Assembly: GCF_009363615.1 (NCBI RefSeq)
Contig: NZ_CP045384.1
Span: forward strand, 1,920,501 to 1,984,500
Reading direction: 5' to 3'
Length of the DNA stretch: 64,000 nucleotides
DNA from: Ruegeria sp. THAF33
GTDB taxonomy: Bacteria; Pseudomonadota; Alphaproteobacteria; Rhodobacterales; Rhodobacteraceae
Positions within the stretch are counted from its first letter, which is position 1. The number at the start of each line of letters is the position of its first letter. Both the position numbers and the translations under genes were made by a program. This document shows, one piece after another, positions 9,250-19,800 of this stretch. The notes under the pieces are model-generated. The model did not search any database. It had not been told where the DNA came from and worked only from the letters and a program-made list of their open reading frames with translations.

Positions 9250-9873
9250 CTTGTCCTTCTTGCTATCTTTCTTCTTGTCACTTTTTTTCTTGCCCTTCTC
9301 GGCGTCCTTTTTGCCCTTCTTGGCGTCTTTTTTCTTTTCGTCCTTTTTCGATTTTTTGTCCTTCTTGGACTTTGCTTTCACCTTATCCTTGGCCTTGGAA
9401 AACGCTGCTTCCATTTCTTTGCGTTTCTTGGCGGCTTTTTCAGCTTTCGCCTTGGCCTTGGCCTTTTTCTTGGCGGCGGCTTCGGCTTTTTCGGCCGCCG
9501 CTTGTTCTTCTGCCGCTTTGCGTGCAGCTTCTTCCGCCCGTTTTTCTGCCGCTACAGCGGCCACGGTCTTGCGCGGGGCGGCTTTTCGTGTCGCCGGCTT
9601 TCGGACGGCTGGTTTTGCGGCTGCTGGCTTCCGTGCCGCTGACTTTCGTGCCGGCGCCTTGCGCGCGCCAAGTTTACCGGCAGTGGGTGTTGCGGCTATT
9701 GCGGCTTTTGCGGCTTCGATCAATACGGCGGCTCGGCTCTCACCGACCCGAGGAACCTTGACCAGATCTGCGGGTGACGCCTTCGCTATCGCTTCTGCGG
9801 TCTTAAAGCCATTGGCTGCAAGGGCTTTTTCCAGCGCCTCTCCCACACCTTTTACGTCGGTCACTGCAGTCAT
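9232..9873 (-). CDS. HhH domain protein with histone H1-like Lys/Ala tail
   Basis: This 213-residue protein of very biased composition has three parts. Residues 1-60 resemble a helix-hairpin-helix repeat (VKGVGEALEKALAANGFKT, VPRVGESRAAVLIEAA), a fold that usually binds DNA. Residues 65-105 carry repeated (A/R)KP(A)nRK units like bacterial histone H1-like proteins. Residues 108-165 are an Ala/Glu/Lys coiled coil, and the last 50 residues are almost only K, D, S and A. It is probably a nucleoid-associated or RNA/DNA-binding protein, by inference. The start at 9873 has an AAAGGA ribosome site. The opposite strand is also open, but only as a mirror of Lys codons. Confidence 0.8.
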   Translation of the reverse strand: MTAVTDVKGVGEALEKALAANGFKTAEAIAKASPADLVKVPRVGESRAAVLIEAAKAAIAATPTAGKLGARKAPARKSAARKPAAAKPAVRKPATRKAAPRKTVAAVAAEKRAEEAARKAAEEQAAAEKAEAAAKKKAKAKAKAEKAAKKRKEMEAAFSKAKDKVKAKSKKDKKSKKDEKKKDAKKGKKDAEKGKKKSDKKKDSKKDKKKAKK

Positions 9874-9966
9874 CTAAGGGTCCTTTCTCTATCGCCCTGC
9901 CTCATCGCGTATACATTGGAAATGCATGTCCGCCAGTTCAGCGCTTGCCTTCTCAGAGCCAATGGA

Positions 9967-10950
9967 TCAGCTATGCGCCAACCCAGCGGTTCGGTCATTT
10001 TTCGGGAATGGCACGAGGCGTTTCGCATCCTCATCCCAAAGCTTGAGGTTCAAAGCCGCTACTGCCTCGGGGAACTTGATCCGACGAGGCGTGAATTCAG
10101 GCGGCAGGTTATAGTGGCAGGCCCGCAACCGGTACGACGGGATACGTGCGTTGTAATGATGGATGTCATGTAGCGTGATGCAGGCGACGGCAGCATCGAA
10201 CCACCATCCGAAGTCCAGTGCAGAAGATCCATGCAACGCTGCAGTCTGCGGGTTCAGATCAGGACGGCGATCCCAATAGGTATCTTCAAAATTGTGTTGC
10301 AGATACACGAGAAACACACCCAGCATTCCGCCCAGAAAAGAAAACACCAGCCAGACCAGAATACCGGTCATGCCCGCCACCAGGTACAACAGGCCCAAAA
10401 ATACGATGATCGAGGCATTGTGCAGCAAGACGCCTTTGACACCGAAACGAACAGTGTTCTTGGGCCAGCGATAGCGAATGAAATATGTGAACAGCGCACC
10501 GACCGGCACCAGGATGAAAGGGTTTCGATACAGCCTGTAAAACAAACGAGTTTTCCAGTCCGCGTCCTGCCATTCCCGCAATGTCATGGTGTGAATTTCG
10601 CCGGTCTCACGATGCTCAAGGTTTCCGATCCCCGCGTGGTGCAGATTGTGGTTCTGTTTCATCACCTCGAACGGTGCAAAGGTGAATGGCGAAAGACCAT
10701 GCCCTGCCCATTCGTTCTGCATTCGCGTTTCAAACAGCGAATGGTGCCCGCAATCATGTTGCAGCACATAAAGGCGTACCGCCGAAAAGGCGAAGACGAT
10801 CCCGGCCGGGATCATGATGTACCAGCGATCCACGAATACGATCGCCAGAGACAGCGATGCGAAATACACCGCAAACGTGCCGAAATAGCTCAGTGCAGCC
10901 AATCTGTTGTCCTGAACTGCGTAGTGTCTTGTGTATTCCCTCAGATCCAT
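9967..10950 (-). CDS. Membrane fatty acid desaturase
   Basis: A 327-residue di-iron membrane desaturase of the FA_desaturase family. All three histidine boxes are present: HDCGHHSLF near residue 68, QNHNLHHAG near 98 and HDIHHYNARIP near 260. Hydrophobic pairs flank them. These enzymes insert double bonds into acyl chains of membrane lipids, though related members act on other alkyl substrates. The gene stands alone, and the substrate cannot be specified from sequence. Confidence 0.9.
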   Translation of the reverse strand: MDLREYTRHYAVQDNRLAALSYFGTFAVYFASLSLAIVFVDRWYIMIPAGIVFAFSAVRLYVLQHDCGHHSLFETRMQNEWAGHGLSPFTFAPFEVMKQNHNLHHAGIGNLEHRETGEIHTMTLREWQDADWKTRLFYRLYRNPFILVPVGALFTYFIRYRWPKNTVRFGVKGVLLHNASIIVFLGLLYLVAGMTGILVWLVFSFLGGMLGVFLVYLQHNFEDTYWDRRPDLNPQTAALHGSSALDFGWWFDAAVACITLHDIHHYNARIPSYRLRACHYNLPPEFTPRRIKFPEAVAALNLKLWDEDAKRLVPFPKNDRTAGLAHS

Positions 10951-11408
10951 CCAGTCCGCTCCCCACGATGGCCCTGTTTTAATCTGTTAAAAATCCAGGC
11001 GCGGCTTGACCGCGTGCAGGCAATGCATGTGCTGACAGATGCACACACATGAATGCTAACGCGCAGAACAGGGACTGTCACGCCCTCAGAGCGAAAACGC
11101 TGAAAATTGGCGCAGTTACGCGCTGGCGTCAGGATCACCGGCACTGAAAAACGCGAGCCTCTCAAAAGAAAGAAGCGCCCGAGAAATACTGCCCTGAAGT
11201 GTCTCGAAAAGCTTCAACCGCATTCGCATGCCCCTCTGAGTTGACGCGTGGAGGCTACCGATCAGAAAAACAAACAGTTTTTTCAGGCCTGTTGATTGAC
11301 TTTATCGAGAATATTTTTTGCCATTCGCGCCATTCATCTGCGTCTCGCTTGCGGGGTGCTCTTTTAACGGCTTCGGCACCTCATCCTCTGCCGCCATCTT
11401 GACTGGCA
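10951..11408. other. 458-base intergenic region, no confident gene
   Basis: It contains the promoter side of the desaturase gene (minus) and the run-up to the lipoprotein-like ORF. Composition becomes AT-richer near 11270-11315. No RNA gene, terminator or convincing ORF with a ribosome site was seen. A short frame starting with TTG at 11318 ends its first 14 codons in LAGC, a lipobox-like string, but it is out of frame with the ORF at 11409. Confidence 0.5.
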
Positions 11409-11831
11409 ATGCAGTCCTGCACGAGTTGCGCGGTCGCGGGCTGCACCTCAATTCAGGATCGCAGTTTGGTCTATGGGGAACGCAGCGGCGTGAACATCGC
11501 CTTGCGCTCTGATCCTGCCAAGGCGCTACCTGTCGAGGTCAACGCAGGAATACAGCGCCGCGTGACAACGCTGGTTCCGACCATATCGCGCAATCAAAAC
11601 AAACGACCCAATGATGAGGCGGTCAGTTTGGTTTCGACATTTGACCTGACCTATGACAATGCCGACGCTTCCAAAGGTCTTTTCGGAGGTCGAACGCGAA
11701 TTGCATCGATCTTCGCGCCAGGTTCAGCCGCGACCGAGCTGGCGACGGCCATAGAACAGGGCAATGGGACGTCAGAGGGTATCGCCAATGCCGCAGAAGC
11801 GGACCGCGCATTCGTCCTTGGGAACGATTGA
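11409..11831 (+). CDS. Hypothetical protein, lipoprotein-like N-terminus
   Basis: A 140-residue ORF with no recognised family. The first 12 residues (MQSCTSCAVAGC) end in a lipobox-like AVAGC, and the following TSIQDRSLVYGERSG reads like a mature exported protein, but the hydrophobic stretch before the cysteine is too short for a lipoprotein signal. A stop codon lies three codons upstream. No good ribosome site is visible. Either the true start is elsewhere or a frameshift upstream has removed the signal peptide (compare the other-frame LAGC at about 11357). It converges on der, 44 bases away. Confidence 0.5.
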   Translation: MQSCTSCAVAGCTSIQDRSLVYGERSGVNIALRSDPAKALPVEVNAGIQRRVTTLVPTISRNQNKRPNDEAVSLVSTFDLTYDNADASKGLFGGRTRIASIFAPGSAATELATAIEQGNGTSEGIANAAEADRAFVLGND

Positions 11832-11875
11832 GTCAGTCTGTCTGTGTCAACAAAGCCCTGATTCTGGTGCGCAGC

Positions 11876-13339
11876 TTATCCGCGCCCCTTCAGATGCTTG
11901 GCCAATGCGCCCGCGTTTTTCTTGCGCCGACCCTTGTAAGGGTTCTTGTCCCCCTGCCCGCGCAGCGTCAGGCGGATCGGTGTTCCGGGCATGTCGAAAT
12001 CCTGCCGTAATCCGTTCACCAAGTAACGGGTATAGCTTTCAGGCATTTTGTCGGGATGCGAACACATCACCACAAACCCCGGAGGACGGGTCTTAGCCTG
12101 CGTCATGTAGCGCAGTTTGATCCGGCGTCCCTGTGGTGCTGGCGGCGGGTGTTGTTCCAGCATCGCGGTCAGCCACCGGTTCAGAGCGGCAGTCGGCACC
12201 CGGCGGTTCCAGACGTCATGGGCGCGCAGAATCGCGGCGCGCAAACGCTCCAGTCCCCGGCCCGTCTTGGCGGAAACCGTGATCAGCGGCGCGCCGCGAA
12301 GTTGCGGCAGCAGACGGTCAAACGACTCTTTCAACTCGCGCAGCTTTTCCTGCTTGTTGTCTTCGATGTCCCACTTGTTGACGGCGACGACAACGGCCCG
12401 GCCTTCGCGCTCGGCCAAATCGGCAATCCGCAGATCCTGCTGTTCAAACGGGATCGCGGCGTCCAGTAACACAACGACGACCTCGGCAAATTTTACCGCG
12501 CGCAGACCGTCCGACACCGAAAGCTTTTCCAGCTTTTCCTGTACTTTTGCTTTCTTGCGCATCCCTGCGGTGTCAAAGATCCGCATCGGCGTGCTTTGGC
12601 CGTCCGGGTCAGCCCAGTCGATTCGCAAACTGATTGCGTCGCGCGTGATCCCGGCTTCTGGCCCGGTCAACAGACGGTCTTCGCCGATGATCTTGTTGAT
12701 CAAGGTGGATTTGCCCGCATTCGGACGCCCCACCACCGCAACCTGCAAGGGCTTGGCAGCAGTGATCAGCGGCGTCTCGCCCTCACCGTCTTCGTCCAGT
12801 TCAATGTCGGTTTGCGGGGCGTCCTCGACCTGTTTTTCCTCTGCCGCATCCGCCAGAGGCATCAGCTGCGCATAGAGGTCCGTCATCCCTTCACCGTGTT
12901 CGCCCGACAAGCGGACCGGTTCACCCAGACCAAGGTTGTAAGCTTCCAGAACACCCGCATCCGCAGCATTGCCTTCGGCCTTGTTGGCCGCAAGGATCAC
13001 GTGCTTGGACCGTTTGCGCAGGATCTCTGCGAACATTTCATCCGTTGGTGTCACACCGACGCGCGCGTCGATCATGAACAGGCAGACATCAGCCATGTCC
13101 ACGGCACGTTCCGTCAGACGGCGCATCCGCCCCTGAAGGCTGTCATCCGTCGCGTCCTCAAGACCCGCCGTATCAATCACTGTAAAGCGCAGATCGCCCA
13201 GACGCCCTTCGCCTTCGCGCAGGTCACGCGTCACGCCGGGCTGGTCGTCGACCAGGGCCAGACGTTTGCCCACAAGGCGGTTGAACAGGGTGGATTTGCC
13301 CACATTCGGGCGCCCCACGATGGCGAGGGTCAGCGACAT
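11876..13339 (-). CDS. der: Der (EngA) ribosome-assembly GTPase
   Basis: Der is a tandem GTPase needed for 50S ribosome maturation. About 487 residues contain two G domains: the first P-loop GRPNVGKST at about 9-17 with DTAGL and NKAEG motifs, the second P-loop GRPNAGKST near 208 with DTAGM and NKWD. A C-terminal KH-like domain follows, with a basic KGRRKK tail. I chose the ATG at 13339 ([12 protein letters not shown]), the usual family start; an ATG three codons upstream at 13348 is also possible. It is the last gene of a yfgM-bamB-der group. Confidence 0.97.
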   Translation of the reverse strand: MSLTLAIVGRPNVGKSTLFNRLVGKRLALVDDQPGVTRDLREGEGRLGDLRFTVIDTAGLEDATDDSLQGRMRRLTERAVDMADVCLFMIDARVGVTPTDEMFAEILRKRSKHVILAANKAEGNAADAGVLEAYNLGLGEPVRLSGEHGEGMTDLYAQLMPLADAAEEKQVEDAPQTDIELDEDGEGETPLITAAKPLQVAVVGRPNAGKSTLINKIIGEDRLLTGPEAGITRDAISLRIDWADPDGQSTPMRIFDTAGMRKKAKVQEKLEKLSVSDGLRAVKFAEVVVVLLDAAIPFEQQDLRIADLAEREGRAVVVAVNKWDIEDNKQEKLRELKESFDRLLPQLRGAPLITVSAKTGRGLERLRAAILRAHDVWNRRVPTAALNRWLTAMLEQHPPPAPQGRRIKLRYMTQAKTRPPGFVVMCSHPDKMPESYTRYLVNGLRQDFDMPGTPIRLTLRGQGDKNPYKGRRKKNAGALAKHLKGRG

Positions 13340-13388
13340 GATACTCAACTTTCAAGACTTAAGAAGCGCCCTTTAGCGCATCTTGCCG

Positions 13389-14711
13389 TCAACGGAAAGC
13401 GTGTAGATCCCCCTTGGAGGAAACGACATACAGCGTTTGCCCGGCGACAACCGGAGCTGTAGTTGCACCTCCGGGAACTTCGACCTGGTGAACCAGTGCC
13501 CCGTTAACCGGATTGAAGAAGCGCAGATAACCATCATTGGATGCAATCACAATACGGCCTCCGGCCAGGATCGGACCGTAATGTGCAAAGATCGGACCGC
13601 GGCGGCCTCGCTTGTCCTTGACAAAGCTTGGCAGATCCTGCGCCCAGATGACCGAGCCATCGGCCGCATTCAAGCGCACCAGCTGACTGCGGTCACTGAT
13701 CAGGAAGATGCTGTTGCCTGCGGGCCAGACAGTATCAACCGCTCCTTCATCGGCGGTCCAGCGGCGTTCACCGGTGGCAGCGTCAAAGGCAACGGTCCGG
13801 CCAGAATGGTTGCCGATATAGATTGTGTTTCCGACAACCATCGGACTGCCGGTCACGTCAACGATCTGCGCAGCGGCCCGTCCCCGCCGCCCGCCTGCGA
13901 CGGACGCATTCCAGCGACGGATGCCCCCACGGCGGAAGGTGGCCGCAACATCGCCGGACCCGAATGCAAACACAGCCAGGTCCGAGGCAATCACCGGTGC
14001 CGGTGCGCCCAGAACGTTGCCGACGCTGGGCGTGCCTTCGATTTGCCAGGCGATACGCCCATCCTTGGTGTTGATGGTCCACCCGGTTTCGTCCCCCGCA
14101 ACCAGGTACAACAACCCGTCATTGACCATCGGAGAGCCGCTTCCGGTTGCGTCCAATCGCTTCTGCCACCGCACGGCGCCCGTTTTTGCATCCAATGCGG
14201 TCAGTCGCCCGAACCCGGAGGACACATAGAGAACGCCGTTCGAATAGGCCATGCCGCCACCGGTGGCGTCTGCATCACCGTCGCTTGGCGGAACCAGATC
14301 GGTATCCCAGGCCAACTGGCCCTGCGGCGTAACCGCTGACACCGTCGCCCCTGCATCCAGTGTATAGATCAACCCGCCCGCAACCACCGGTTCGGCAGTA
14401 ATACGTTGCTTGCGCGAGTCGCCCTGCCCGATCGAAACAGACCAGATCCGCTGTGGCGTGGCACGCAGTGCCGCGTTCGTGGTTCGGTAAGCAGCCGTAC
14501 CAGGGCTTTGCGGCCAGCTGGCATTCGCTTTTTGAGCTGGCAGGCTGATGGGCTGAGAGCCGCTTTTTTCCACTGTTTCCAGATCAGACGCCGGACGGAT
14601 GTCTTCACGTTCTCCGGGCAAAATCGCTTCGGGAGGTTCACAGGCGGTCAATGCGGTCAAAGCCAGTGCCGCAACCGGCAATCCCGCGCGGGAAATTAGT
14701 CTTGTTACCAT
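13389..14711 (-). CDS. bamB: BamB-like outer-membrane assembly lipoprotein
   Basis: A 440-residue PQQ-type beta-propeller protein. The N-terminus is a lipoprotein signal with the lipobox LTAC at Cys24. Several blade repeats of the form DAxTGxxxW (DAKTGAVRWQK, DAATGERRWTA, NAADGSVIWAQ) follow. BamB helps the BAM complex insert outer-membrane beta-barrels. The order TPR protein-bamB-der matches the conserved yfgM-bamB-der arrangement. The match to BamB rests on fold and context, and alphaproteobacterial members are divergent. Confidence 0.9.
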   Translation of the reverse strand: MVTRLISRAGLPVAALALTALTACEPPEAILPGEREDIRPASDLETVEKSGSQPISLPAQKANASWPQSPGTAAYRTTNAALRATPQRIWSVSIGQGDSRKQRITAEPVVAGGLIYTLDAGATVSAVTPQGQLAWDTDLVPPSDGDADATGGGMAYSNGVLYVSSGFGRLTALDAKTGAVRWQKRLDATGSGSPMVNDGLLYLVAGDETGWTINTKDGRIAWQIEGTPSVGNVLGAPAPVIASDLAVFAFGSGDVAATFRRGGIRRWNASVAGGRRGRAAAQIVDVTGSPMVVGNTIYIGNHSGRTVAFDAATGERRWTADEGAVDTVWPAGNSIFLISDRSQLVRLNAADGSVIWAQDLPSFVKDKRGRRGPIFAHYGPILAGGRIVIASNDGYLRFFNPVNGALVHQVEVPGGATTAPVVAGQTLYVVSSKGDLHAFR

Positions 14712-14755
14712 GGTGTTCCGAACTCGCCTGTCATTAAGTCTTTTGTCCCGCCTGG

Positions 14756-15427
14756 TCAGCCCTGTTGCGCCACCAATGGCTCGGGTTCGCCGCCCAACGC
14801 AACTATCAGCTGGGCCGCACGCTGTTGCAGATCAATACCGACCTCGGCGTCCTGACGCAGCGCCTGCAAGCGGTCCAGTGCCGCATCGACATTGCCCTCG
14901 GACACGTCGATCAGGGCCAGTTGCTCTTCGGCCAGCAGTCGAAGGGGCGCACCCGGCGCTGCCAGCGCTTCGAACTGCTGTCGACGGTCGGCGGCGGGCA
15001 AGGTGTCGTTTTGCAACAAAAGCGCCTTGAAGCTTGCGATCGCACGATAGATCTCGGGCAAATCCCCCTGCACGGCAACCGCGTTCAGACTGTTGACCGC
15101 CTCTTCGCGCGATCCCGCTTCAAGCTGAGACGCAGACAGCAGCATGTTCAGAACAGCATTCACGCCCGGCGACTGCGCCTCGATTTCCCGCAAACCGGCT
15201 GCCCGTGCATCAGAATCGTTTTCCGACAGGGCCGCAAGAATCGAGTCACCCAGATCCTGCGCCTGGGCCGTATCGCGGGATTTGCGGTATTCATTGAACG
15301 CCGCACCGCCAACAATCAGCGCGACCGCCGCCACACCAACCCAGCCCCAGCGGCGCAGCAGCAGATACATCCGGTCACGGCGTACCTCTTCCGTGACCTC
15401 ATCAATGAAACTGTCGGTGTCGCTCAT
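14756..15427 (-). CDS. YfgM-like TPR membrane protein
   Basis: About 223 residues from ATG 15427, which has a strong AGGGGGCAGGA ribosome site; a longer frame upstream lacks one. A single membrane span (about 26-44, WVGVAAVALIVGGAAFNEY) follows an acidic cytoplasmic head (MSDTDSFIDEVTEEVRRDR). The remainder is helical and TPR-like. This matches the YfgM/DUF2133 family, which works with periplasmic chaperones near the Sec translocon. It sits directly upstream of bamB and der, as in many proteobacteria. Confidence 0.87.
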   Translation of the reverse strand: MSDTDSFIDEVTEEVRRDRMYLLLRRWGWVGVAAVALIVGGAAFNEYRKSRDTAQAQDLGDSILAALSENDSDARAAGLREIEAQSPGVNAVLNMLLSASQLEAGSREEAVNSLNAVAVQGDLPEIYRAIASFKALLLQNDTLPAADRRQQFEALAAPGAPLRLLAEEQLALIDVSEGNVDAALDRLQALRQDAEVGIDLQQRAAQLIVALGGEPEPLVAQQG

Positions 15428-15546
15428 TCCTGCCCCCTGGGCTTTGTGTCTTGCATAAGTGCGCCATGTCATACCCCGGCACCAACGCCAAGCCAAGGGT
15501 CCGATTTTGTGCATTTTCACCGCTTGGCTTCTCTCTTGCGAAAAAA

Positions 15547-15571
15547 ACTAAACCGAACTATTCAGTTTAGT
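15547..15571. promoter_or_regulatory. 25-bp operator-like palindrome before RND efflux genes
   Basis: Outer arms ACTAAAC and GTTTAGT are perfect complements, and the inner GAA/TTC also pair, giving 20 of 25 symmetrical positions. It lies 83 bases upstream of the RND adaptor start. The form (long, TTCAGTTTA-like half sites) resembles TetR-family operators of RND pumps. No tetR-type gene is seen within several kilobases, so the regulator would act in trans. Confidence 0.55.
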
Positions 15572-15653
15572 GTAGAAATTACACAGCCGACGCCCCATTT
15601 CATACCAAGACGGCCCCACTTTTGTTGGCACCGAATTCTAGGAGAAACACTGA

Positions 15654-16880
15654 ATGCGTTTGATTTCTTTCATCAACGCCCTTCTGGTTATTATTGCGTT
15701 GTATTTTCTTGTTTTTGAGCGCGACTCTTTGTTTGCTTTCGCCGGGCGTGGCGAAGCGGAAGAAGCGGCGCAGACCGAAGCCGCCGAATCCGACGAGACC
15801 GATATTGATGCCGTTGGCGTGGTCGCTCTGCGTTCGCAGGCGCGCGAAATTGACAGTGCGGTTCTGCTGCGAGGACAAACCAAGGCGAACCGGCAGGTCG
15901 AGGTTCTGTCTGAAACCACATCCACGGTCATCTCGGAACCCAAGCGCAAAGGTGCCTTTGTCGAGGCCGGGGATGTTCTGTGTGAACTCGACCCCGGCAC
16001 GCGTCCGGCGCAACTGGCCGAGGCGCTGGCCGGAAAACTCGAAGCCGAAAGCCGCATTCCCGAGGCTGAAGCCCGCTTGCAAGAGGCGCATGCCCGTGTG
16101 GCCGAGGCCGAAATCAATCTGACGGCTTCGCGCAAACTGGCGGAAACCGGGTTTGCTTCGGAAACCCGCCGGATTTCCAGCGAGGCTGCGATGAGCGCCG
16201 CCAAAGCAGGTGTAAAATCCGCCGAAGCCGAGTTGGAGGCGACCCGGGCCGGAATCGAAGCAGCCACAGCCGCAGTTGAAGCCGCGCAACGAGAGGTCGG
16301 ACGCCTGACCATCAAAGCCCCGTTCAAGGGCCTGCTGGAAAGCGACACCGCAGAACTGGGCAGCCTGATGCAGCCCGGATCGCTGTGCGCAACCGTCATT
16401 CAGCTTGATCCAATCAAACTGGTCGGGTTCGTGCCGGAAACCGAAGTCAACCGTGTTCAGGTGGGGTCCGAGGCATCGGCAACGCTGGTCACCGGTCGGC
16501 AGCTTGGCGGCCGCGTCACGTTCCTCAGCCGGTCGGCTGATGAAACAACGCGTACGTTCGAAGTTGAAATCACGGTTCCGAACCCGGATCTGACCATTCG
16601 CGACGGTCAGACCGCGACCATCCGCATCGCAGCCGAAGGCACAAAGGCACATCTGCTGCCGCAATCCGCCCTGACCCTAAGCAACGAGGGTCAATTGGGT
16701 GTGCGTACGGTCGGCACCGGCAATGTGGTGGATTTCCTGCCTGTCCGCATTCTGCGTGACACGGCAGAGGGTGTCTGGGTCGACGGTCTCCCCGAAACAG
16801 CCGACATAATCATTGTCGGACAAGAGTTCGTGACACGCGGTGTGACCGTAGCGCCGACCTATCGGGAAGCGTCACAATGA
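15654..16880 (+). CDS. RND efflux periplasmic adaptor (HlyD/MFP family)
   Basis: A 408-residue membrane fusion protein that would link the RND pump at 16877 to an outer-membrane channel. It has an N-terminal membrane anchor (about 4-24), a lipoyl half-motif around GAFVEAGDVLCELDPG, a long coiled-coil hairpin rich in Ala/Glu (about 120-215), the second lipoyl half near IKAPFKGLLESD, then beta-barrel domains. The AGGAG ribosome site precedes ATG 15654. It overlaps the permease gene by four bases (ATGA). The exported substrate is unknown. Confidence 0.93.
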   Translation: MRLISFINALLVIIALYFLVFERDSLFAFAGRGEAEEAAQTEAAESDETDIDAVGVVALRSQAREIDSAVLLRGQTKANRQVEVLSETTSTVISEPKRKGAFVEAGDVLCELDPGTRPAQLAEALAGKLEAESRIPEAEARLQEAHARVAEAEINLTASRKLAETGFASETRRISSEAAMSAAKAGVKSAEAELEATRAGIEAATAAVEAAQREVGRLTIKAPFKGLLESDTAELGSLMQPGSLCATVIQLDPIKLVGFVPETEVNRVQVGSEASATLVTGRQLGGRVTFLSRSADETTRTFEVEITVPNPDLTIRDGQTATIRIAAEGTKAHLLPQSALTLSNEGQLGVRTVGTGNVVDFLPVRILRDTAEGVWVDGLPETADIIIVGQEFVTRGVTVAPTYREASQ

Positions 16881-19800
16881 CCGGTATCGTCGCATGGGCC
16901 GCTGATCGGGCCCGCATGGTGTTGGCATTTATCGCCATCTCGCTGGTTATCGGCGGATTTGCTTATGTCTCGCTTCCGAAAGAAGGCGAGCCGGATATCG
17001 AAATCCCTGCCCTGTTTGTATCAGTGCAGTTTCCCGGGATTTCCGCAGAGGATTCTGAAAACCTGCTGATCAAGCCGATGGAGACCGAACTGGCGGATCT
17101 CGACGGGCTCAAGGAAATGACATCGACCGCTGCCGAAAATTATGCGGGGGTCGCGCTGGAATTTGACTTCGGTTGGGACAAGACAGCGATTATGGCCGAT
17201 GTGCGTGACGCAATGAACACAGCTCAGGCGGACTTTCCCGAAGGCGCAGAACAATATTCCCTGACCGAGATCAACTTTTCCGAATTCCCGATCGTCATCG
17301 TGAACCTGACCGGTCCCGTTCCCGAACGCACGATGGCCCGTGTCGCCAAGGATCTACAGGACGATCTTGAGGCTCTGGATTCCGTTCTCGAAGCCGGTAT
17401 CGCAGGCAATCGCGACGAGATGCTCGAGGTCGTGATCGACCCGCTTCGGCTCGAGGCGTACAACGTGACGGCGGACGAGCTGATCAACGTGGTACGGAAC
17501 AACAACCAGTTGATTGCAGCCGGTGAAGTTGAAACCGCGCAGGGCACCTTCTCGGTCAAGATACCGTCGTCGTTCAAAACCGCACAGGATGTTTACGGCC
17601 TGCCCATCAAGGTCAACGGTGATCGGGTCGTCACCTTGGGGGAACTGGCACAGATCAACTACACTTTCGAAGACCGCGAAGGGACGGCCCGTTTCAACGG
17701 TGAACCGACCGTCGCGTTGCAGGTGGTCAAGCGCAAGGGCTATAACCTGATCGACACCGTCGCGCAGGTGAAGGAAACCATTGCGCATGCAAAGACCAAG
17801 TGGCCGCCCGAGCTTCAGGCGGCGGTTGATCTGGGTACATCGAACGACCAGAGCCGCATCGTCGGCTCGATGGTCAGCCAGCTTGAAGGCTCGGTTCTGA
17901 CCGCGATTGCGCTGGTGATGATCGTGGTTCTTGCCTCGCTGGGTACGCGGGCCGCCCTGCTGGTCGGTTTTGCGATCCCAACCTCGTTCCTGCTGTGTTT
18001 CGCGTTTCTGGCGGTCATGGGTGTCAGCATCTCTAACATCGTGATGTTCGGCCTCATCCTGGCGGTGGGGATGCTGGTGGATGGCGCCATCGTCGTGGTG
18101 GAATACGCAGACAAACGTATCAAGGAAGGCGTGGGCCCGATGCACGCCTATGTCGAGGCCGCCCAGCGCATGTTCTGGCCCATCGTGTCCTCGACCGCAA
18201 CGACACTCTGCGCGTTCCTGCCCATGCTGTTCTGGCCCGGTATTCCCGGCGAGTTCATGGGAATGCTGCCGGTCACGCTGATCTTCGTTCTGTCGGCTTC
18301 ACTGATCGTGGCGCTGATCTATCTGCCGGTCATGGGCGGTGTATCCGGCCGCCTGAGCCGCCTCTTCGATCGGTCTTCGACGTGGTTGCGGGCGCGCACG
18401 CCTTGGTGGGTCCGGGTGCTGATGGTGCCGCCGTCGCTGTACATGATCTTTCTGGGCGCGATGCAGGTTCTGAACCCCAACTACCTGCTGCCCGGGGGCT
18501 CGATCGCCGGCGCCCTGCTGTTCCTGTTCGGGGCGTTTGCCGGGTCCGTAACCCTGAGCGCGGCCAAAATTGAACGCGCCGAAGAGGACCACGTTCATAC
18601 AGCGGACGAACACACGTTTTTTGGCCACGTCGTTCGGTTCCTTGTCGGCAATCCGATCATGCCGATCGTTTCCCTGCTGACGGTTTTCACGGCGGTGTAT
18701 TTCGTGGCCTTCGTCTGGTTTCCTCAGGAATCCCGCGGGGTTGAATTCTTCGTGGAAAGCGAACCTGAACAGGCCACCGCATATGTGCGTGCCCGCGGGA
18801 ACCTTTCCCTGGCGGAAAAAGACGCGATGGTTCTTGCCGCCGAAGAGATCATCGGATCTCATCCCGCGGTCATCAATGTCTTTGCCTTTGCGGGCGAAGG
18901 TGGCCTGAACCAGAATAACGGTGGCGCTCAGGCGCCGGCCGATACAGTGGGCCGGGTTCAGTTCGAAATCATCCCGTGGGAAGATCGCCCCAACATCTCG
19001 GAATCCGCCCTGTGGGGCCTGTTCGAGCGGCACTTCGTAGCGCCCGAATATGACGGCGACTTCGTGATTGATGAGCTGAATGCCCAACTTGCAACGATCC
19101 CCGGTATCATCGTCGAGATTCTGCCCTTGGAGCAAGGCCCTGCTTCAGCCAAGCCTGTGCATCTGCGCATCAAGGGTGACGGGTGGGAAGACCTGACCTC
19201 GGCAGCGATCACCGCCCGCGAGGTTTTCGACACCACGCCGGGCCTGATCAAGACCGAAGACACCCTGCCCCTGCCCGGCATCGACTGGCAGATTGACGTG
19301 GATGTCGCCAAGGCCGGTCGGTTCGGAGCCGACGTGGCAACCGTCGGCGCCATGGTCCAGTTGGTCACGCGCGGCATATTGCTGGGCGAGATGCGCCCGG
19401 ACAGCAATGATGAAGAGATCGAAATCCGCGTTCGCCTGCCCGAAGAAGACCGCGTTTTGTCGACACTGGATACACTCAAGGTTCGTACCCCGGACGGTTT
19501 GGTGCCGTTGTCGAACTTCGTAACGCGCAAACCCGTGGCCAAGCTGGCCGAAATCAACCGCGTCGACCAGCAGCGATACTACGACGTCAAAGCGGATGTC
19601 GAACCGGGGCTGAGCAAGGTCGTGACCGAAGGCCCCGATGGAAATCAGGTGCGGATGGCCGTCATGCGTGAAGTGACGGAAGGCTACACACCGACCGGCA
19701 CCGTTCTGAATGGTACGGGTGGAAAGTCATATGAACTGGTGCAACTGACCGGCGCAGAAAGTGTCGACCAGCTGCGCAGCGCAATCGAAGACGGGGACGC

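Noticed and set aside
9251..9877. Ser/Phe/Leu-rich frame opposite the lysine-rich protein
   Set aside because: It arises from complementing AAG/AAA and GCC/GCG codons; the minus-strand HhH protein explains the region.
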